From Nymphaea colorata (taxonomy: Eukaryota > Streptophyta > Magnoliopsida > Nymphaeales > Nymphaeaceae), in assembly GCF_008831285.2 (NCBI RefSeq), contig NC_045146.1, forward strand, positions 6,212,972 to 6,276,971: 64,000 bases of DNA, given 5' to 3'. The translations under genes were made by a program, and so were the position numbers. Shown in pieces: positions 1 through 11,190 of this stretch; within the stretch, counting starts at the first letter, position 1, and every line of letters begins with the position of its first letter. The notes under the pieces were generated by a model, which worked only from the letters and a program-made list of their open reading frames with translations, was not told where the DNA came from and made no database searches.

Positions 1-404
1 CCTTCATCCCTTCCTCTAAAGACATTGAAAGCTGCTTGAGTGACCACTTGAGAAGAAGTGTGAGTTACTTCTGATTTTCAAACGTCCTTGACTTCATCAC
101 TTCAAGTCTCTTTTCCTTGGGAAATAAGTAACTCAAAAAGCTCAACAAATTTTAGAGAAGTAGCAAACGGACCTTCGGTGACCATAGTCACAAAGCTCTC
201 ATATTAAAGCAAAAGACCATTGAGTGTGATTTGTACAAGATCATGATCAGATGTGCATTCTCCTACAACTTCAAGAGAGTCAGCAAGCAACTTGATTTTG
301 TCAAGATATGCCTTCGCCATGGACTCCTTTATGATAAAATGTAATTCTTTCCTTGTTAGTATAAGTCTCAAAGGTGAATGATAACCACGTAAGATTTTTT
401 TGGG
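1..404 (-). pseudogene. Copia gag, distal part (outer element, split)
   Basis: Minus-strand reading gives a copia Gag (UBN2/Retrotran_gag type) segment: the helix-rich stretch 'AYLDKIKLLADSL', then 'DLVQITLNGLLL', an in-frame stop, then 'YESFVTMVTEGPFATSLKF'. These match the usual order of copia Gag ('YL.KIK.LAD.L', 'LNGL...YE.FV..'). The preceding Gag residues are at 5398-5718, on the far side of the element at 405-5397, so this gag was split by that insertion. The frame has stops and shifts and is not functional. The rest of this outer element lies left of the window. Confidence 0.85.
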
Positions 405-740
405 TGTCAAAGTATAACCCACATTCAGATTCAGCAAAGGAAAGATAAGAAGAGAACAAGAAAAAAGAAATGAGGAAGGGAGGTGAAATTTTACATTCTC
501 ACACAACCCCTTTATATAGTGATTCCTCTACACATTTTACAAGAATCTAGAATGAAACAATCACAATAATCTAGAGCCTAGAGTGAAGCAACACAATAAC
601 CTAGAGCCTACAATAAAACAATTACAGAAATTACAATCATAACCCTGTCTAGATAAATGCATTGAGACATGGTTAGACATGTTTGATTTGAATCAGTAGA
701 TGTGTTGGATCTAGATCAGATTAAATCCAACATCTTATCA
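405..740 (-). repeat. 3' LTR of nested copia element
   Basis: 336-bp copy of the sequence at 5061-5397, with scattered substitutions and small indels. Both begin (plus strand) TGTCRAAGTATRACCCAC and end ATCCAACATCTTATCA. The polypurine tract lies immediately to the right, so on the minus strand this is the 3' LTR. A 'TTTATATAGTG' stretch near 511-520 is conserved as 'TTTATATAGGG' in the other LTR. Confidence 0.92.
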
Positions 741-799
741 TCCTCCCTCAAGTTGTATATGGTTTTGCACCATGTACAACTTGCCTTTTAGAAACCAAA

Positions 800-3700
800 A
801 TCGTTGCTTTGTTAGTCCTTTTGTAAATAAATCTGCACTTTGTTCATCTGTACGAACATAAATAGGCAATCTTAATGTGCTTTGTTTGACCATGTTGTAT
901 GAGATTAAAAGCAATGTTAATAGCGCTTTGATTATCGTACATTAACATTGATGTTTTAATCTTTTCTCCAATGTCTTCTAGGAAATGTCTAACCCATGTA
1001 ACTTCAGCAGCACCTGCAGCCATGCCTCTATATTCAGCTTCAGTGTTGGATCTTGCATCACCTTTTACTTTCGACAACTCCAAGACACAAGATTACGTCC
1101 AATGAAAATACAAAAACCAGAAATGGACTTTCTTTGATCGAGATCTCCAGCCCAATCTGCATCTGTGAATATCATAAGTTGATGTCCAGTAGTTATATTT
1201 CCACTCTTACCATAATCTAAGCCATCTCCTGTTGTCCCGTTTAGATATCTTAATATTCTTTTGATAGCGTCCATGTGAGTATCTCTAGGTGCATGCATAA
1301 ATTGAGATACTTGATTCACAGCATATATAATATCTGGTCTAGTGAATATAAGTTATTGAAGTGTCCCAACAATACTTTGATATTGCGTAGGATCTTCATA
1401 ACTCCCCATCCTGAGCACTTAGTCTTTGACTTAGAACACTAGGAGTTCTAACAGGCTTACAATCAGACATACCTATCTTTTTCAACAGATCCAACATGTA
1501 TTTCTGTTGTGTCAATGTGAGACAATTATTGTGCCTATCAATCTCCACTCCAAGAAAGAATCGTAAGTCACCAAGCTCTTTCATTTTGAAGTTTTGCATC
1601 ATCAAAACTTTAGCTTCTTCTATGTGTTTTTCTGAATTGCCTGTGATAACAATATCAACATATATAAGAAGTAAACTAAATATGTTTTCCTTTCGATAAA
1701 TATAAAGAGAGTGATCGAGAGGACATCTCCAAAAACCACATTCTTGAATCTTGTAGGAGAAACTGTCAAACCATGAGCGTGAGGCCTCTTTGAGTCCATA
1801 AATAGATTTTCTTAGTTTACTAACCAATGCATAAGAGTCTCCTTTCGTATATCCTGGAGGTTGTTCCATATGTACTTCCTCCCTCAAATAACCATGAAGA
1901 AAAACATTCTTCACATCCGTTTGATGTAGTCTCCAACCATATCCTGCTAATGATATAATCACATGGATCATTCTCATTTTGATCACAAGGCTGAATGTCT
2001 CATCATAAACTTCTCATATTGTTGTGTGAAGCCTCGTGCCACCAATCTTGCCTTGTATCTTTCCACACTGCCATCAGGTTTATATTAAAGTTTATAAATC
2101 CATTTCGATCCTACTACATTCTTTTCTTTGGGTCTACGAACAACTTTTCATGTCCAACATTCATGTAATGCATATATTTCTATATTCATTCCCTTGATCC
2201 AATGCGACGACTTGCATGCTTCCTCAAAAGAAGTTGGTTCATCTTGTTTTATAACTTGAGACATAAAAAGCTGAAAATCTAAGTAAAGATTATCATAATT
2301 ACCCATCTATGAATGAGGTGTTGCACTTGCACAAATCTTCTAACAAGCTAATCATAGACTTCAACATGGGAAGAGGTCGGATTGCCATCTATCCTTCTTT
2401 TCTAACGAGTGTAAACCTGTCCTGAAGCATTGTTTTCTCCTTCTTTCATAGCTGGAACATGTTCTTTGTTTCCTTCTATTTGTGTGATATGTGAAGATCC
2501 TATCTCATCATGTGGATGAGATTCTAGACTGTCTCCTGCAAATAATACAACACTTGCCCAAGGATCATACGATTCCATGGGTTGAGAGTTCTTAGTAGAA
2601 ATGTTAAAGTTGTGTTCGACAAACACAACATTTCTTAATACTTTGATGCGTCTAGTTATAGGGTCATAACATCTGAAACTTTTGCATAGCCAACGAACCT
2701 GCACTGCACTGCTTTACTCTGAAATTTATTTCTCAATGACGAGTCAATGTGAACATAGCACACACATCTGAAAACCCTTAAATCATTATAGTTTGGATTT
2801 CAACCAAAAAGAGTGAAGTAAAGAGATTTTGAATCCAAAACTGTCATGGGCAGATGATTTATTATATGTACAGCGGTGTGAAAAGCCTCCATCCATAGAG
2901 TAATAGGAGTATTAATATCATTCATCATATTCATACCACTTTCCATGATGTGACGATGTTTCCATTCAGCTACACCTTTTTGTTGTGGGGTGTATGGGTA
3001 TGAAATCTGTCGAGTTATCCTCGTAAAAAGTTAATAAAGTCATGTGAAGAATATTCTACCTCATCATCACAATGGAAATGCACACTTTAGACAAAAACTG
3101 TGTTTGGATCATGGCATGAAATTCTCGAAAGATACTAAACACTTCTGATTTTTGTTTCATGAAGTGAATCCAAGTAATACATCAGATGGGAGTCCCATGG
3201 GAGCTTGCCCTCATACATCAGATTAGACAATCTCAAACAGTTTAGAAGCTCCTTAATTGATAATTTGAAAAGAAAGTATATGGCTCATACATAGTTTGCA
3301 ACTATAACATTTTTTGTCAAAAGAATCAAAAAATAGATTGAATCTTCAAATGAGATTATCTGCTGCAAGTTTTTCCAAAAACCCACGACTATAATGTCCC
3401 ATACGACCATGCCATAAATTTGACTTACTGACGTCCGATTGGAGACAGCTAGAACTTGGAATTTGTGAAGGTGCGTTGGAAGGAAAGCATGTCAATTGAG
3501 CTGGACTTGAAGAGGACTGTAAGAAATAAGGATTTTTCCTTGAAGACATATATATTTCCTTGGCATTCCCCTTTAGCAAATGTTTTCCTCGTTAGAAGAT
3601 CCTTACATACACAGAAGAAAAAGTAAATTCAATAGATGAGTTTGTATCATCTACAAGTTTAGAAATAGAAATAATATTCTTTTTGATATTTGGAGCAAGG

Positions 3701-3888
3701 GCAACATTTGACAAAGATAGTGGAAATGGTGATGTTGGAAGAGAAATTTGTGCATTTTCAATATGTGTGATATGATGAAAAGTTCTGTCACTTGTAACTA
3801 TATTACTTTTACCAGAATAAGGAAAAAGGTCATGTAACTTACCAGCATTCCCAGTTACATGAGTAGCAGCACCTGAGTCAAAAACCAT
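800..3888 (-). pseudogene. Copia pol of nested element (protease, integrase, RT, RNase H)
   Basis: Domains on the minus strand in order: aspartic protease with 'FDSGAATHVTG' (about 3850-3885); GAG_pre-integrase 'LWHGRMGHYSRGFLEKL' (about 3350-3420); integrase C-terminus 'FRCYDPITRRI' (about 2650-2690); RT 1396-1986 with 'LHQTDVKNVFLHGYL', 'SIYGLKEASRSWF' and 'LLIYVDIVITGN'; RNase H 844-1319 with 'FTDADWAGDLDQRKS' and 'NTEAEYRGMAAGAAE'. The catalytic YVDD box has lost one Asp codon (YVDIV). Frames shift between RT and RNase H and inside integrase, so no polyprotein can be made. Confidence 0.9.
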
Positions 3889-4902
3889 TTGCCTTGATCA
3901 TTTTGTTCCATTGTCATCTTGGAGAGGGCAGTCATAAGTATTTGTTGTACATCGGCTGGTGAGAGTTCGATATTATGTTCAACTTCAGGTTTATTACCTT
4001 CTGTTTTGTGGATTGAACCAGCAATTTGCTTTGATGTGACTCTTTTTGTTACATTGGAAACACGTTGGCATCTTTTTTGTTGTATTAGTTTGAAATGTTC
4101 TTGTAACACTTGGTATTGGTAGAATACCTTTGCCATTTTATTCATCATGCTCATGTTTCATGCCTCCTTGAGGAGCCCCATTTCTTTTTTTATGACCTAC
4201 AGTAGCTTCCATAACTAAAACATTGTGAGCATTACATTGGTTTGTTCCTCCCCTCAGTTTCATGTTCATTTCATGTTGAAGCAGCTTGCCCTAAAGTCCA
4301 TTGAAGGTGGGCAAGATAGGCAAAACTTCAAGAGCAGTAGTGAAGGCATAAAAACCAAGGCCGCTAAGAGTTTGTTGGACTTTTTCTTTGTCAGAAACAA
4401 CATATCCAGCAACTCACAACTGATCAGCTATCCCTTTAAGACGTCCCAAATATTCCATAATCGACATTGACCCTTTGCTGAGATTTTGAAATTCTTTCTT
4501 CAAATACATAATACATGCCTTTGGAATTTGAAATAGGTTTCAGCAAGACTAATCCATAACTATCCTGTTGTATAGTCATTAGAAAGAGAAGTCAACACTT
4601 CTTGAGAGAGTGTTGATGTGATACATGCAACAAGACTTTGATCTTGTTTCATCCATGTTATAAATTAAGGGTTATGAATTTCCTGAGTGGAAATTGTCTC
4701 TCCTCTCTCATTCTTAACCTCTTGTTGAATGAACTATGGTGGGATTGGAATGGAGCCATTAAGATGCCCGTACAAATCTTGACTCCTTATGAAATGAGTG
4801 ATCTGCCTTTTCCAAGTAAGGTAGTTGGAGTGGTTCAGTTTTTCAAAAATAAGGTGTTGTAAGAAGTTGGAGGACGTACTGGATTGGTAGAAAATATCCA
4901 TG
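3889..4902 (-). pseudogene. Copia gag of nested element (broken)
   Basis: The minus strand shows a Gag N-terminus in pieces: 'HLIFEKLNHSNYLTWKRQI' then 'SQDLYGHLNGSIPIPP' followed by a stop, then 'DQSLVACITSTLSQEVLTSL', 'LWISLAETYFKFQ' and the C-terminal 'ADVQQILMTALSKM'. The LN.SNYLTWKRQ motif is the standard opening of copia Gag (DUF4219/UBN2). A candidate start ATG is at 4900-4902. No intact zinc knuckle could be read. Several stops and frameshifts make this a relic. Confidence 0.8.
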
Positions 4903-5060
4903 ATAAATTATATATCTATCAACGCAGATATATACTAACAGAAATATACGAGTGTTGTCAAGATAGACGAAGGATCATGAGCAGAATGTTAGAAGGGGTA
5001 TAAGAGAAAACCAACTAGGAGATTTCAAGTATGTTCAACATTCTCCTTGGTAGAACCAGC

Positions 5061-5397
5061 TGTCGAAGTATGACCCACGTTCAGATTCAACAAAGGAAAG
5101 ATAAGAGAGAGAACAAGAAAAGAGAAATGAGGAAGGGAGGTGAGATTTTACATTCTCACACAAACCATTTATATAGGGATTCCTCTACACATTTTACAAG
5201 AATCTAGAATGAAACAATCACAATAATCTAGAGCCTAGAGTGAAACAACACAATAACCAAGAGTCTAGAATAAAACAATTACAAAAATTATAATCATAAC
5301 CCTGCCTATATTAATGCGTTCAGACATGGTTAGACGTGTTGGATCTGAATCAGTAGATGTGTTGGATTTGGATCAGATTAGATCCAACATCTTATCA
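5061..5397 (-). repeat. 5' LTR of nested copia element
   Basis: 337-bp partner of 405-740, in the same orientation. Downstream of it (lower coordinates) on the minus strand follow the leader and gag start near 4902. Shared ends, TGTC on the left and ATCA on the right (plus strand), fix the boundaries. Confidence 0.92.
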
Positions 5398-5718
5398 AAC
5401 CATAGGCCTTCTCCAACGTAGACCAGGCCTCAAAAGCTGACTTTGTTCTCATGATTTGTTCCGAAATTGATTCTGAAGAGTGGTCTTAATCCAGCTTAAC
5501 ACCAACTGGTCAGCCTTGCACCAAGAGACATAAGTTGGATTCCTTTTGGTTTTGTTGTTGATCTCTACGTACTCAGCAGGAGGTTTTTTAGAACCATCAA
5601 CATGATTGAGCAGGTCTTGGGACTCCATCACAGATTCCAGTTGACTCCACAACAAATAGTTTTCACTGGTAAGATTGAATGAAACTAACATGCATTCTAC
5701 TCTAATGAGGAGGAGCAA
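5398..5718 (-). pseudogene. Copia gag, proximal part (outer element)
   Basis: The minus strand reads 'LVSFNLTSENYLLWSQ', then 'NPTYVSWCKADQLVLSWIK', a frameshift, and 'TKSAFEAWSTLEKAYG' up to the insertion point at 5398. This is the N-terminal half of a copia Gag; the C-terminal half resumes at 404. Joining the two flanks gives continuous Gag-like sequence apart from a small frame slip in the A-run, which supports nesting. The true start is probably upstream of the first Met at 5718. Confidence 0.85.
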
Positions 5719-5750
5719 GACATGGTATCTTCTAGGAGAAGAAGATGAAT

Positions 5751-5763
5751 GGCTCTGGTACCA
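5751..5763 (-). other. Primer-binding site of outer copia element
   Basis: The minus strand reads TGGTACCAGAGCC, one base from the canonical plant copia PBS (TGGTATCAGAGCC, complementary to initiator-Met tRNA). It lies between the gag start and the LTR that begins at 5764. Confidence 0.85.
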
Positions 5764-6096
5764 TAAAAGAATTAGGGAACCATAGGAAAGTGACGATACA
5801 AATCTATATCACTTAATTTATACACCAATGTTACAGACATGGACTTATATAAGATACATGACACAAAACTGAAAATACATTTTAAGAAAAAAAAAGAAGA
5901 GTAAAAACTGCTTAACTGCTCAACGAAGAACTGCAACTTCAGCCACCATCCAATCGGTTATTTCTTAACTTCTTACTTTTTGAGTAGTGAGGATTTATTG
6001 GAGATGATAAATCCACACGTTTTGGTAACTGCCCATGACCTAGTTACTGAACCAACTCCATCACTCTTGGCACTTTCTTTCTTAACTGCCTTAACA
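5764..6096 (-). repeat. Probable 5' LTR of outer copia element
   Basis: This sequence abuts the PBS at 5763 and contains a minus-strand TATA-like motif (CTTATATAAG, 5844-5853), as expected of an LTR promoter. The far boundary is tentative: CTTAACA at 6090-6096 would give a minus-strand start TGTTAAG. The partner LTR lies outside the window, so length and ends cannot be confirmed. Confidence 0.55.
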
Positions 6097-6324
6097 GTTC
6101 TGTCTCACTTCCTATAGGGTTTCAGAACAAGACAGAGAGAGGAGGTGAAATTTTGGGAGGGTTGTTTACAAATGGAAGGGTAGTTTAAAGAATAATTATG
6201 CAAAACAGGTGTAACCAAGAATGGATCTATTTCCATTAGAGAAGTAGGAATGGTTTAGTTCCCGATGCTAGAAACAACATTTGTTGTTGTGTCTCTTTCA
6301 CCATGTCTCTCCTTTTTGGAAGAA

Positions 6325-6345
6325 GGGAGCTGCTGGCAGCTCCCC
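6325..6345. repeat. Short perfect hairpin (GGGAGCTGC/GCAGCTCCC)
   Basis: GGGAGCTGC and GCAGCTCCC are separated by two bases. A similar hairpin, GGAGCTG...CAGCTCC, lies at about 6416-6434, and GGGAGC...GCTCCCC at about 6579-6597. The shared arm sequence suggests one underlying palindromic module repeated around the larger fold-back at 6432-6658. Confidence 0.7.
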
Positions 6346-6431
6346 CTATTGTCGCTGACAGGTTTGCCAGAAGGCATTGAGCCACACCAGGCATTGCCCC
6401 ATTGTTAACGGTGAGAGGAGCTGCCTGACAG

Positions 6432-6658
6432 CTCCCTTTTCCTCTACACACCGTGAGTGGAGGAAAACCTCTACCCATGATGGGTATAGGTAGGGGGAGC
6501 CCAGGGCGGTTCACCCACTTTTGTCACTAGTGAGGCCAATGACACCCACTAACCGGCGTCATTGGTGACAGTAGTGGGGGAGCCACATGTGCTCCCCCTG
6601 CTTCTACCCATTGTGGGTAGAGTTTTCCTCTAGGCACGGTGGGTAGAGGAAAAGGGGA
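6432..6658. repeat. Imperfect fold-back (inverted repeat) about 227 bp
   Basis: The reverse complement of 6432-6486 aligns with 6604-6658. The shared blocks, in order, are TACCCAT..TGGGTAGAG, TTTTCCTC, CACGGTG and GTAGAGGAAAAGGG. Inside these, CACTAGTGA..CCAATGAC (about 6525-6543) pairs with GTCATTGGTGACAGTAGTG (about 6558-6576). The centre is near 6548. Several smaller hairpins sit within the arms. No flanking target duplication was recognised, so it may be a MITE-like fold-back or a hairpin-RNA locus. It lies a few hundred bases right of the outer copia LTR. Confidence 0.7.
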
Positions 6659-6922
6659 GGAAGGAACGAATCTCCCTCTATTTCATGAAATATGGTGACG
6701 TTGGAAGTGGGGGAGGGGGAACAGGGAGTTTTGGCAAGGGTTATAGAGAAGAGTTTGAATGATGGAATCGAATAGCTGTAAAGGTTTTGAAGACAGTTTA
6801 TCTTAGCTGAGCTAAAAACATTGTCTTTAATTGTGTTATGAAGTTTCTGTTTGCATATACTTACATACAAAAAAACCTCTTATAATTTCCCATTCTTTTT
6901 AGTTTGTTTCTTCTATTTCATT

Positions 6923-6946
6923 TGTGTGTATGTGTGTGTGTGTGTC
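6923..6946. repeat. GT microsatellite
   Basis: A run of GT/TG dinucleotides with one TA interruption is visible directly. Confidence 0.9.
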
Positions 6947-9060
6947 TGCATATGCACACCAACCTGTCAAAAAAGAAAGAGCCTTGGTTTTATCACTTTG
7001 ATTGTTGGTTCCAATCTACAAACTTAGTTCCAATCCTGTAAAAGAGCTCACAATATGGATACATTGTAGTACAACCAGACTACTTCTGTAAATGAATACT
7101 TAAGAAGACAATAACCAGCCAATATCAACACTTAATGCTATCACAAACGCTCTCAAACTTTAACAATGTATATATCCAATAATTACGCAACTAACAACAA
7201 CCCTTAGCATTAACATAGAAGTCCAAACAAGCTGATTTTATAAGAGGGACTGCACTAAACTGCTGAAAATCAAAATCACCCGGCTGCTAGCACAAGATTG
7301 AGTTTCTACATTAATATTGCAATCATATGTCAAAAATATATGCTAGATAATACAAAAAACAAGAGATATTTCATGCTAGATAATGCAGAAAACAAGAGAC
7401 ACCAACATATGAGGAAAAACCTCCAATAATGGGACAAAAACCATGGACAAGGAGACTATATATATACATATATATATCAAAGGGGACCAAAATACGCCAA
7501 TAGCAATATCTCTATTGTTTTAAGAAAAATAGTGAACACAAGAGAAGAATAACACTCTCTTATATGAATAAATGAACGAAACCCAAAAGAAACAAGAAAG
7601 AGATCACTCAATAAAGACTACCTTCATTCCCTCTTTCTTCTTTGTCTCTTCTCTCTCTTCTTGACCTGCTGATCAACCCACACACCAAGGCTTTGTTCTT
7701 CTCCAACTTCTCTTCTTGCCTTTCTCCTCCCCTTCTCGTTTTTGCTATGTGTGAGCAAAAGGTTATTAGCCCTTTTTCTTTTTGAATAGAGACGAATGAG
7801 AGAGAGAGAGTAGGAAACCATCTGGTGCCCTTCCTCTTTTCACCACCCGCTCACTCAAGTGAGTGGGCGGGTCGGGTCCTTACTTGAGGCTGGACCCAAC
7901 CCAATAAACAAATGATATTGAAAGAGCTCTTATATTAGCTTCACCGAAAACAGTTGGTGTAAAATTCCTTTCTTGCCTCTTGCAAGAACTGCCAAGCTTG
8001 ATCCTTCTCTACCACATCAGATTCCCATGTTATATTTAATATTCCTTTTTTTGCAGCCATTTGTCTTACTGTTTTCGAACTAAGTCTAGTGAGCTGGGCT
8101 TTCTTTCTTCTTGTTTATTATATGTGTTATTTTTTTGACTTTTAGTTTCAGAACTTCTTCTATTTGTAACTGATATTCACATGTTTAAATGTTTGTGAAC
8201 TACTAAATCATTACTATTGTGAGTGAAACAAGCTTTGAACATCTCTCAAATTCCTCATCAAGAGCCATGCAGTTTTCTTCACATGTCAGCTACATTCCAA
8301 GGATCTTTCCATTGGTATTAGCATTCTTGATCTAGGGTAAACTAACATAAAACGAAGAGCTTCTGTATATGAATCATTTAACCCAAAATATACCCAGCAT
8401 GCTCTTGTCCTTTGGGTTTGAATTATGGCCAATGGGTTGGCATTTCTTCTTTTTCTGTAGATTTTCCAAAATCGAGCAACTCTTGTTGATCGGTTTCGTT
8501 GATATTCATGATAAGGTCTTGCCTTCAGGTTCTACATAATTTGGCCGAGTAGCTTAAGGAATTAAGAAAGTCTTAAATGGTAAAGATTGTGGATATAACT
8601 TTGTTGTGGCTCTATTTGGTTAGAGTTGTGAAAATTTCTTCAAAGAGTTGACATAATCTAGTTGACATTATTGCTTGCACATTCCAAGTGGCTAAGCATT
8701 GTTATCTTGATTACGAGTTGTTTAATTGATTGGGCAAATGAAACTCTGAATGCCATGAGTATGATGAATAAGCAATCTTGATTAAAGTAGTGTTAAGTAG
8801 TGTTTCATTACCTGGCATTTGAATTCCAAAGACTAATAAAATGAAATCTATTTTAAATTCTTAGTTTAGCAAATAATGGAAGCATTTATTGTTCATGAAT
8901 TAAAAGAATTCTTTGTTTGCTTTTCAAACATTCCTTTTGTATAGAACTGGAAGTCTCGATATCTCTCTATCTTGAAGCTATGGAGGCAACACCAGGCTCC
9001 TTCTCTGACTCTCCATGGACAAAGAGCACCTACATGTGATGGTTGGCTTGAAAGAGGCAA

Positions 9061-9235
9061 GCAGCCTCTCTCTCTCTCTTTCCCACCACCCCAGCCCCAG
9101 CCGAAGCCCTCATTTCAATATAAATGAGGGTTTTGGTTTCAAGCCCTAGGGCTCCTCTCTCTCTCTTTTTCTTTTTGTCTCTCTATCTCTCTCTCTTTTT
9201 CTTTTTGTCTCTCTCTTTCTTTCTTTGTCTCTGGT
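9061..9235. repeat. Pyrimidine-rich block with hairpin and tandem CT/T motif
   Basis: CT runs are followed by a 9-bp perfect hairpin, CCCTCATTT (9107-9115) pairing with AAATGAGGG (9122-9130), whose loop and 3' arm form a TATA-like AATATAAATG. Next come two tandem copies of a CTCTCTCTCTTTTTCTTTTTG unit (about 9157-9177 and 9187-9207). Such blocks occur in plant 5' leaders and LTRs; no gene start is evident downstream. Confidence 0.6.
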
Positions 9236-9980
9236 AGCTCTGCAATTGGTGGAGGAAGAACCAAGAGAGAAGGGGAATTAAAGCAAACCCAAAGGACACC
9301 CAAATGAAGATCTTTGTGAAAACCATGGGGAAGAAACTAAGGTAAGGTGACCATCATTTTGACCCTATCCCCCTCATAGTCGACCTGTTCGAGCCACTGG
9401 GGAGTGCCCAGTACTTCTTCTAGACCCTTGAGGTGGAGAATGGTGAACTAAACGAAGATTGAGGATAAAGATCACTTGCACCCAAGGTTTGTGAGTTGTC
9501 ACAAAAAGAATCAAGTCACGACAATCAATTAATGCCAGAGAAGAAGATCAATTGAGTGGCTGTTGCTAATTCCTTCCCTTCGTGATTACAGATGAACTTT
9601 TATTTTTAACTTCTACTGCATTCAACTTAATTTGTGGTTGAATCCTCGTACCGGATTTTTTTTTTGAGATTTCATTGCAAACCATTCAGGATTGTGTGTG
9701 TGCCTCTCTCTCTTCTCACTCTCTCGCACCTAGTGTGAGGTTCCTTTTTTTTCACAAATTTCAAACTTCTGATGGTGGGGAAACTCGTCATGAAAAGAAT
9801 CACCTCTCGACGGCTTTCCTCATCATCTGAGGCACTTGCATTTTGCCGTTGCCTTTATTGATAAAGAAAAGGTCATCGTCACAAGTTATGGGGATGTCCT
9901 TGGGTTCTCTGGTGTCAGTTTTAGCCGTCACCGAAGCTCAACAATGTTGTGGTGTTTCTTGGATGCAGTGCCGTTGAACA

Positions 9981-10367
9981 TGTTAATGAAATTGGTGAAG
10001 ATGACAAAACTGTTAGAGAGAAATCGACAATCAAGAAAATCAGAAGATGGACAAAGATAAGAATGGCAAGCTGAAGGTTAAGGATAGTAATTGGATAAAG
10101 AAGGCAAATAAATCTGAAGATAATGAAAGCTGACATTTTTATGATCAAATTAAGATACTATCTAGTCAAGGCAGGAACGATCTGCCCTACGATAAAACGT
10201 AGTGTTTCCTCTCTATAAAATGCACTCAACTTTGATCTTCTAATCATCTCCACTATCAATAAAATGTTTGAGTGCTTTTTGACCGTGGATATAGGTTTCA
10301 GCCAAGTCGAACCATGTTAAATCCTACCTCCTTTGTTTCTTGTTTATTCTTCCTTTCATTTTCTTTA
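9981..10367 (+). repeat. 5' LTR of deleted copia element
   Basis: 387 bp starting TGTTAATGAAATTG and ending TTTCTTTA, immediately before the PBS. It carries a TATA box (CTATAAAATG, about 10213-10222) and a polyadenylation-like CAATAAAATG near 10257-10266. The 3' LTR copy at 12528 matches along its length, with modest divergence. Confidence 0.92.
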
Positions 10368-10378
10368 TGGTATCAGAG
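10368..10378 (+). other. Primer-binding site (initiator-Met tRNA)
   Basis: TGGTATCAGAG lies directly after the 5' LTR and is the canonical plant copia PBS. Confidence 0.9.
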
Positions 10379-10531
10379 TCCTGTTTCTTTATGGTATCAT
10401 CTTCCACATCTGCTTTCCCTTATTCTTACACATTCAATGTATCAAACTTTGTTTCGCTCAAGCTTTGAGCTAAGAATTTCCTTTGGAAGAGACAGATCTT
10501 GACTTATGTAAAGTCAAGATCTTCAAGGGTT

Positions 10532-11190
10532 TTTGGCTGTGAAGTTGCTGCTCCACCAGAACTTATTGATGACGCATCTAATTCTTCTTCTCAGATGCTG
10601 GTGCCTAATCCTCAATTTACTGCCTAGACGAAGATTGATCATCTTATTAAGGGGTGGATAACCATTACGTTGTCTGAAAGTGCTCTTGGCTTTGAGACAT
10701 CGAAGGATATCTGGAGGGCTCTTATGAATGCCTTCTCTTGCAAATCACGTGAAAGAGAATTTTGTCTCACGCATTTGCTTGACGATTCTGTGGAAGATTA
10801 TATAGGCAAATTCAAACGAATATGTGATGATCTTTCAGCTATTGGAAAACCTGTTGATGAGGTGGCACAGGTTTATTGGCTGCTTCAAGGACTTGGAGAA
10901 GGACTTGAAGCTTTTATTGCCTCCATGATCCGCCCACCTACACTACCTTATGAAAAAGTCGTTTCTCTTCTCCAAAGCTTTGACTCATGGCTTAAAGTCC
11001 CGCTCCTCCCATCATGGCGATGACTAACCAACAGTCTGGACGTGGCAGTGGCCGTGGGTGAGGCCATAATAATTTTAATAGAGGGCATGGAAACTATCAA
11101 AGTTCTTGTCATCAAAGTGAAAATTCCTCCTCTAAAGGCGATGAAAAGAAAAACAAAAATCCTATTGTTTGCTAAATTTGTGTAATACAT
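10532..11190 (+). pseudogene. Copia gag (deleted element)
   Basis: The plus-strand reading from about 10532 is Gag: 'PNPQFTA' then a stop where Trp is expected, then 'TKIDHLIKGWITITLSES', 'GFETSKDIWRALMNAFSCK', 'SVEDYIGKFKRICDDLSAIG' and 'YWLLQGLGEGLEAFI'. After 10990 the frame changes to a Gly/Arg/Asn-rich tail ('GRGNFNR' type) and a damaged zinc knuckle near 11170-11210 ('VC.IC...H....C'). At least one stop and two frameshifts inactivate it. Confidence 0.85.

Larger units (their letters stand above)
405..5397 (-). mobile_element. Complete but decayed Ty1/copia retrotransposon, nested in another copia
   Basis: About 5.0 kb with LTRs at both ends (405-740 and 5061-5397). On the minus strand the order is gag, protease, GAG_pre-integrase, integrase, RT, RNase H, which is diagnostic of Ty1/copia. 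Next to the left LTR the minus strand carries a polypurine tract (about 741-757, reading AACTTGAGGGAGGA toward the LTR). The LTRs read TGATAAG...GACA on the minus strand. The primer-binding site next to the 5' LTR (5060 downward, GCTGGTTCTACCAAGG) is not the usual iMet form. No 5-bp target duplication is visible: flanks are TTGGG on the left and AACCA on the right. Stops and frameshifts occur in every domain. Confidence 0.92.
6659..9975. other. Non-coding stretch, no recognisable gene
   Basis: All six frames give only short, low-complexity translations; for example, the 65-residue minus-strand frame at 7624-7821 is Arg/Lys-rich because of the CT/AG-rich DNA. It contains the GT repeat at 6923-6946, AG-rich patches near 7797-7812, and the pyrimidine-rich block at 9061-9235. 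Around 9300-9430 the sequence GAAACTAAGGTAAGGTGACC resembles an exon/intron junction of a leader, but no coding partner was found. Confidence 0.6.

Noticed and set aside
6236-6870. Minus-strand frames of 88-92 residues across the fold-back
   Set aside because: Produced by palindromic GC-rich words; no similarity to proteins I know.
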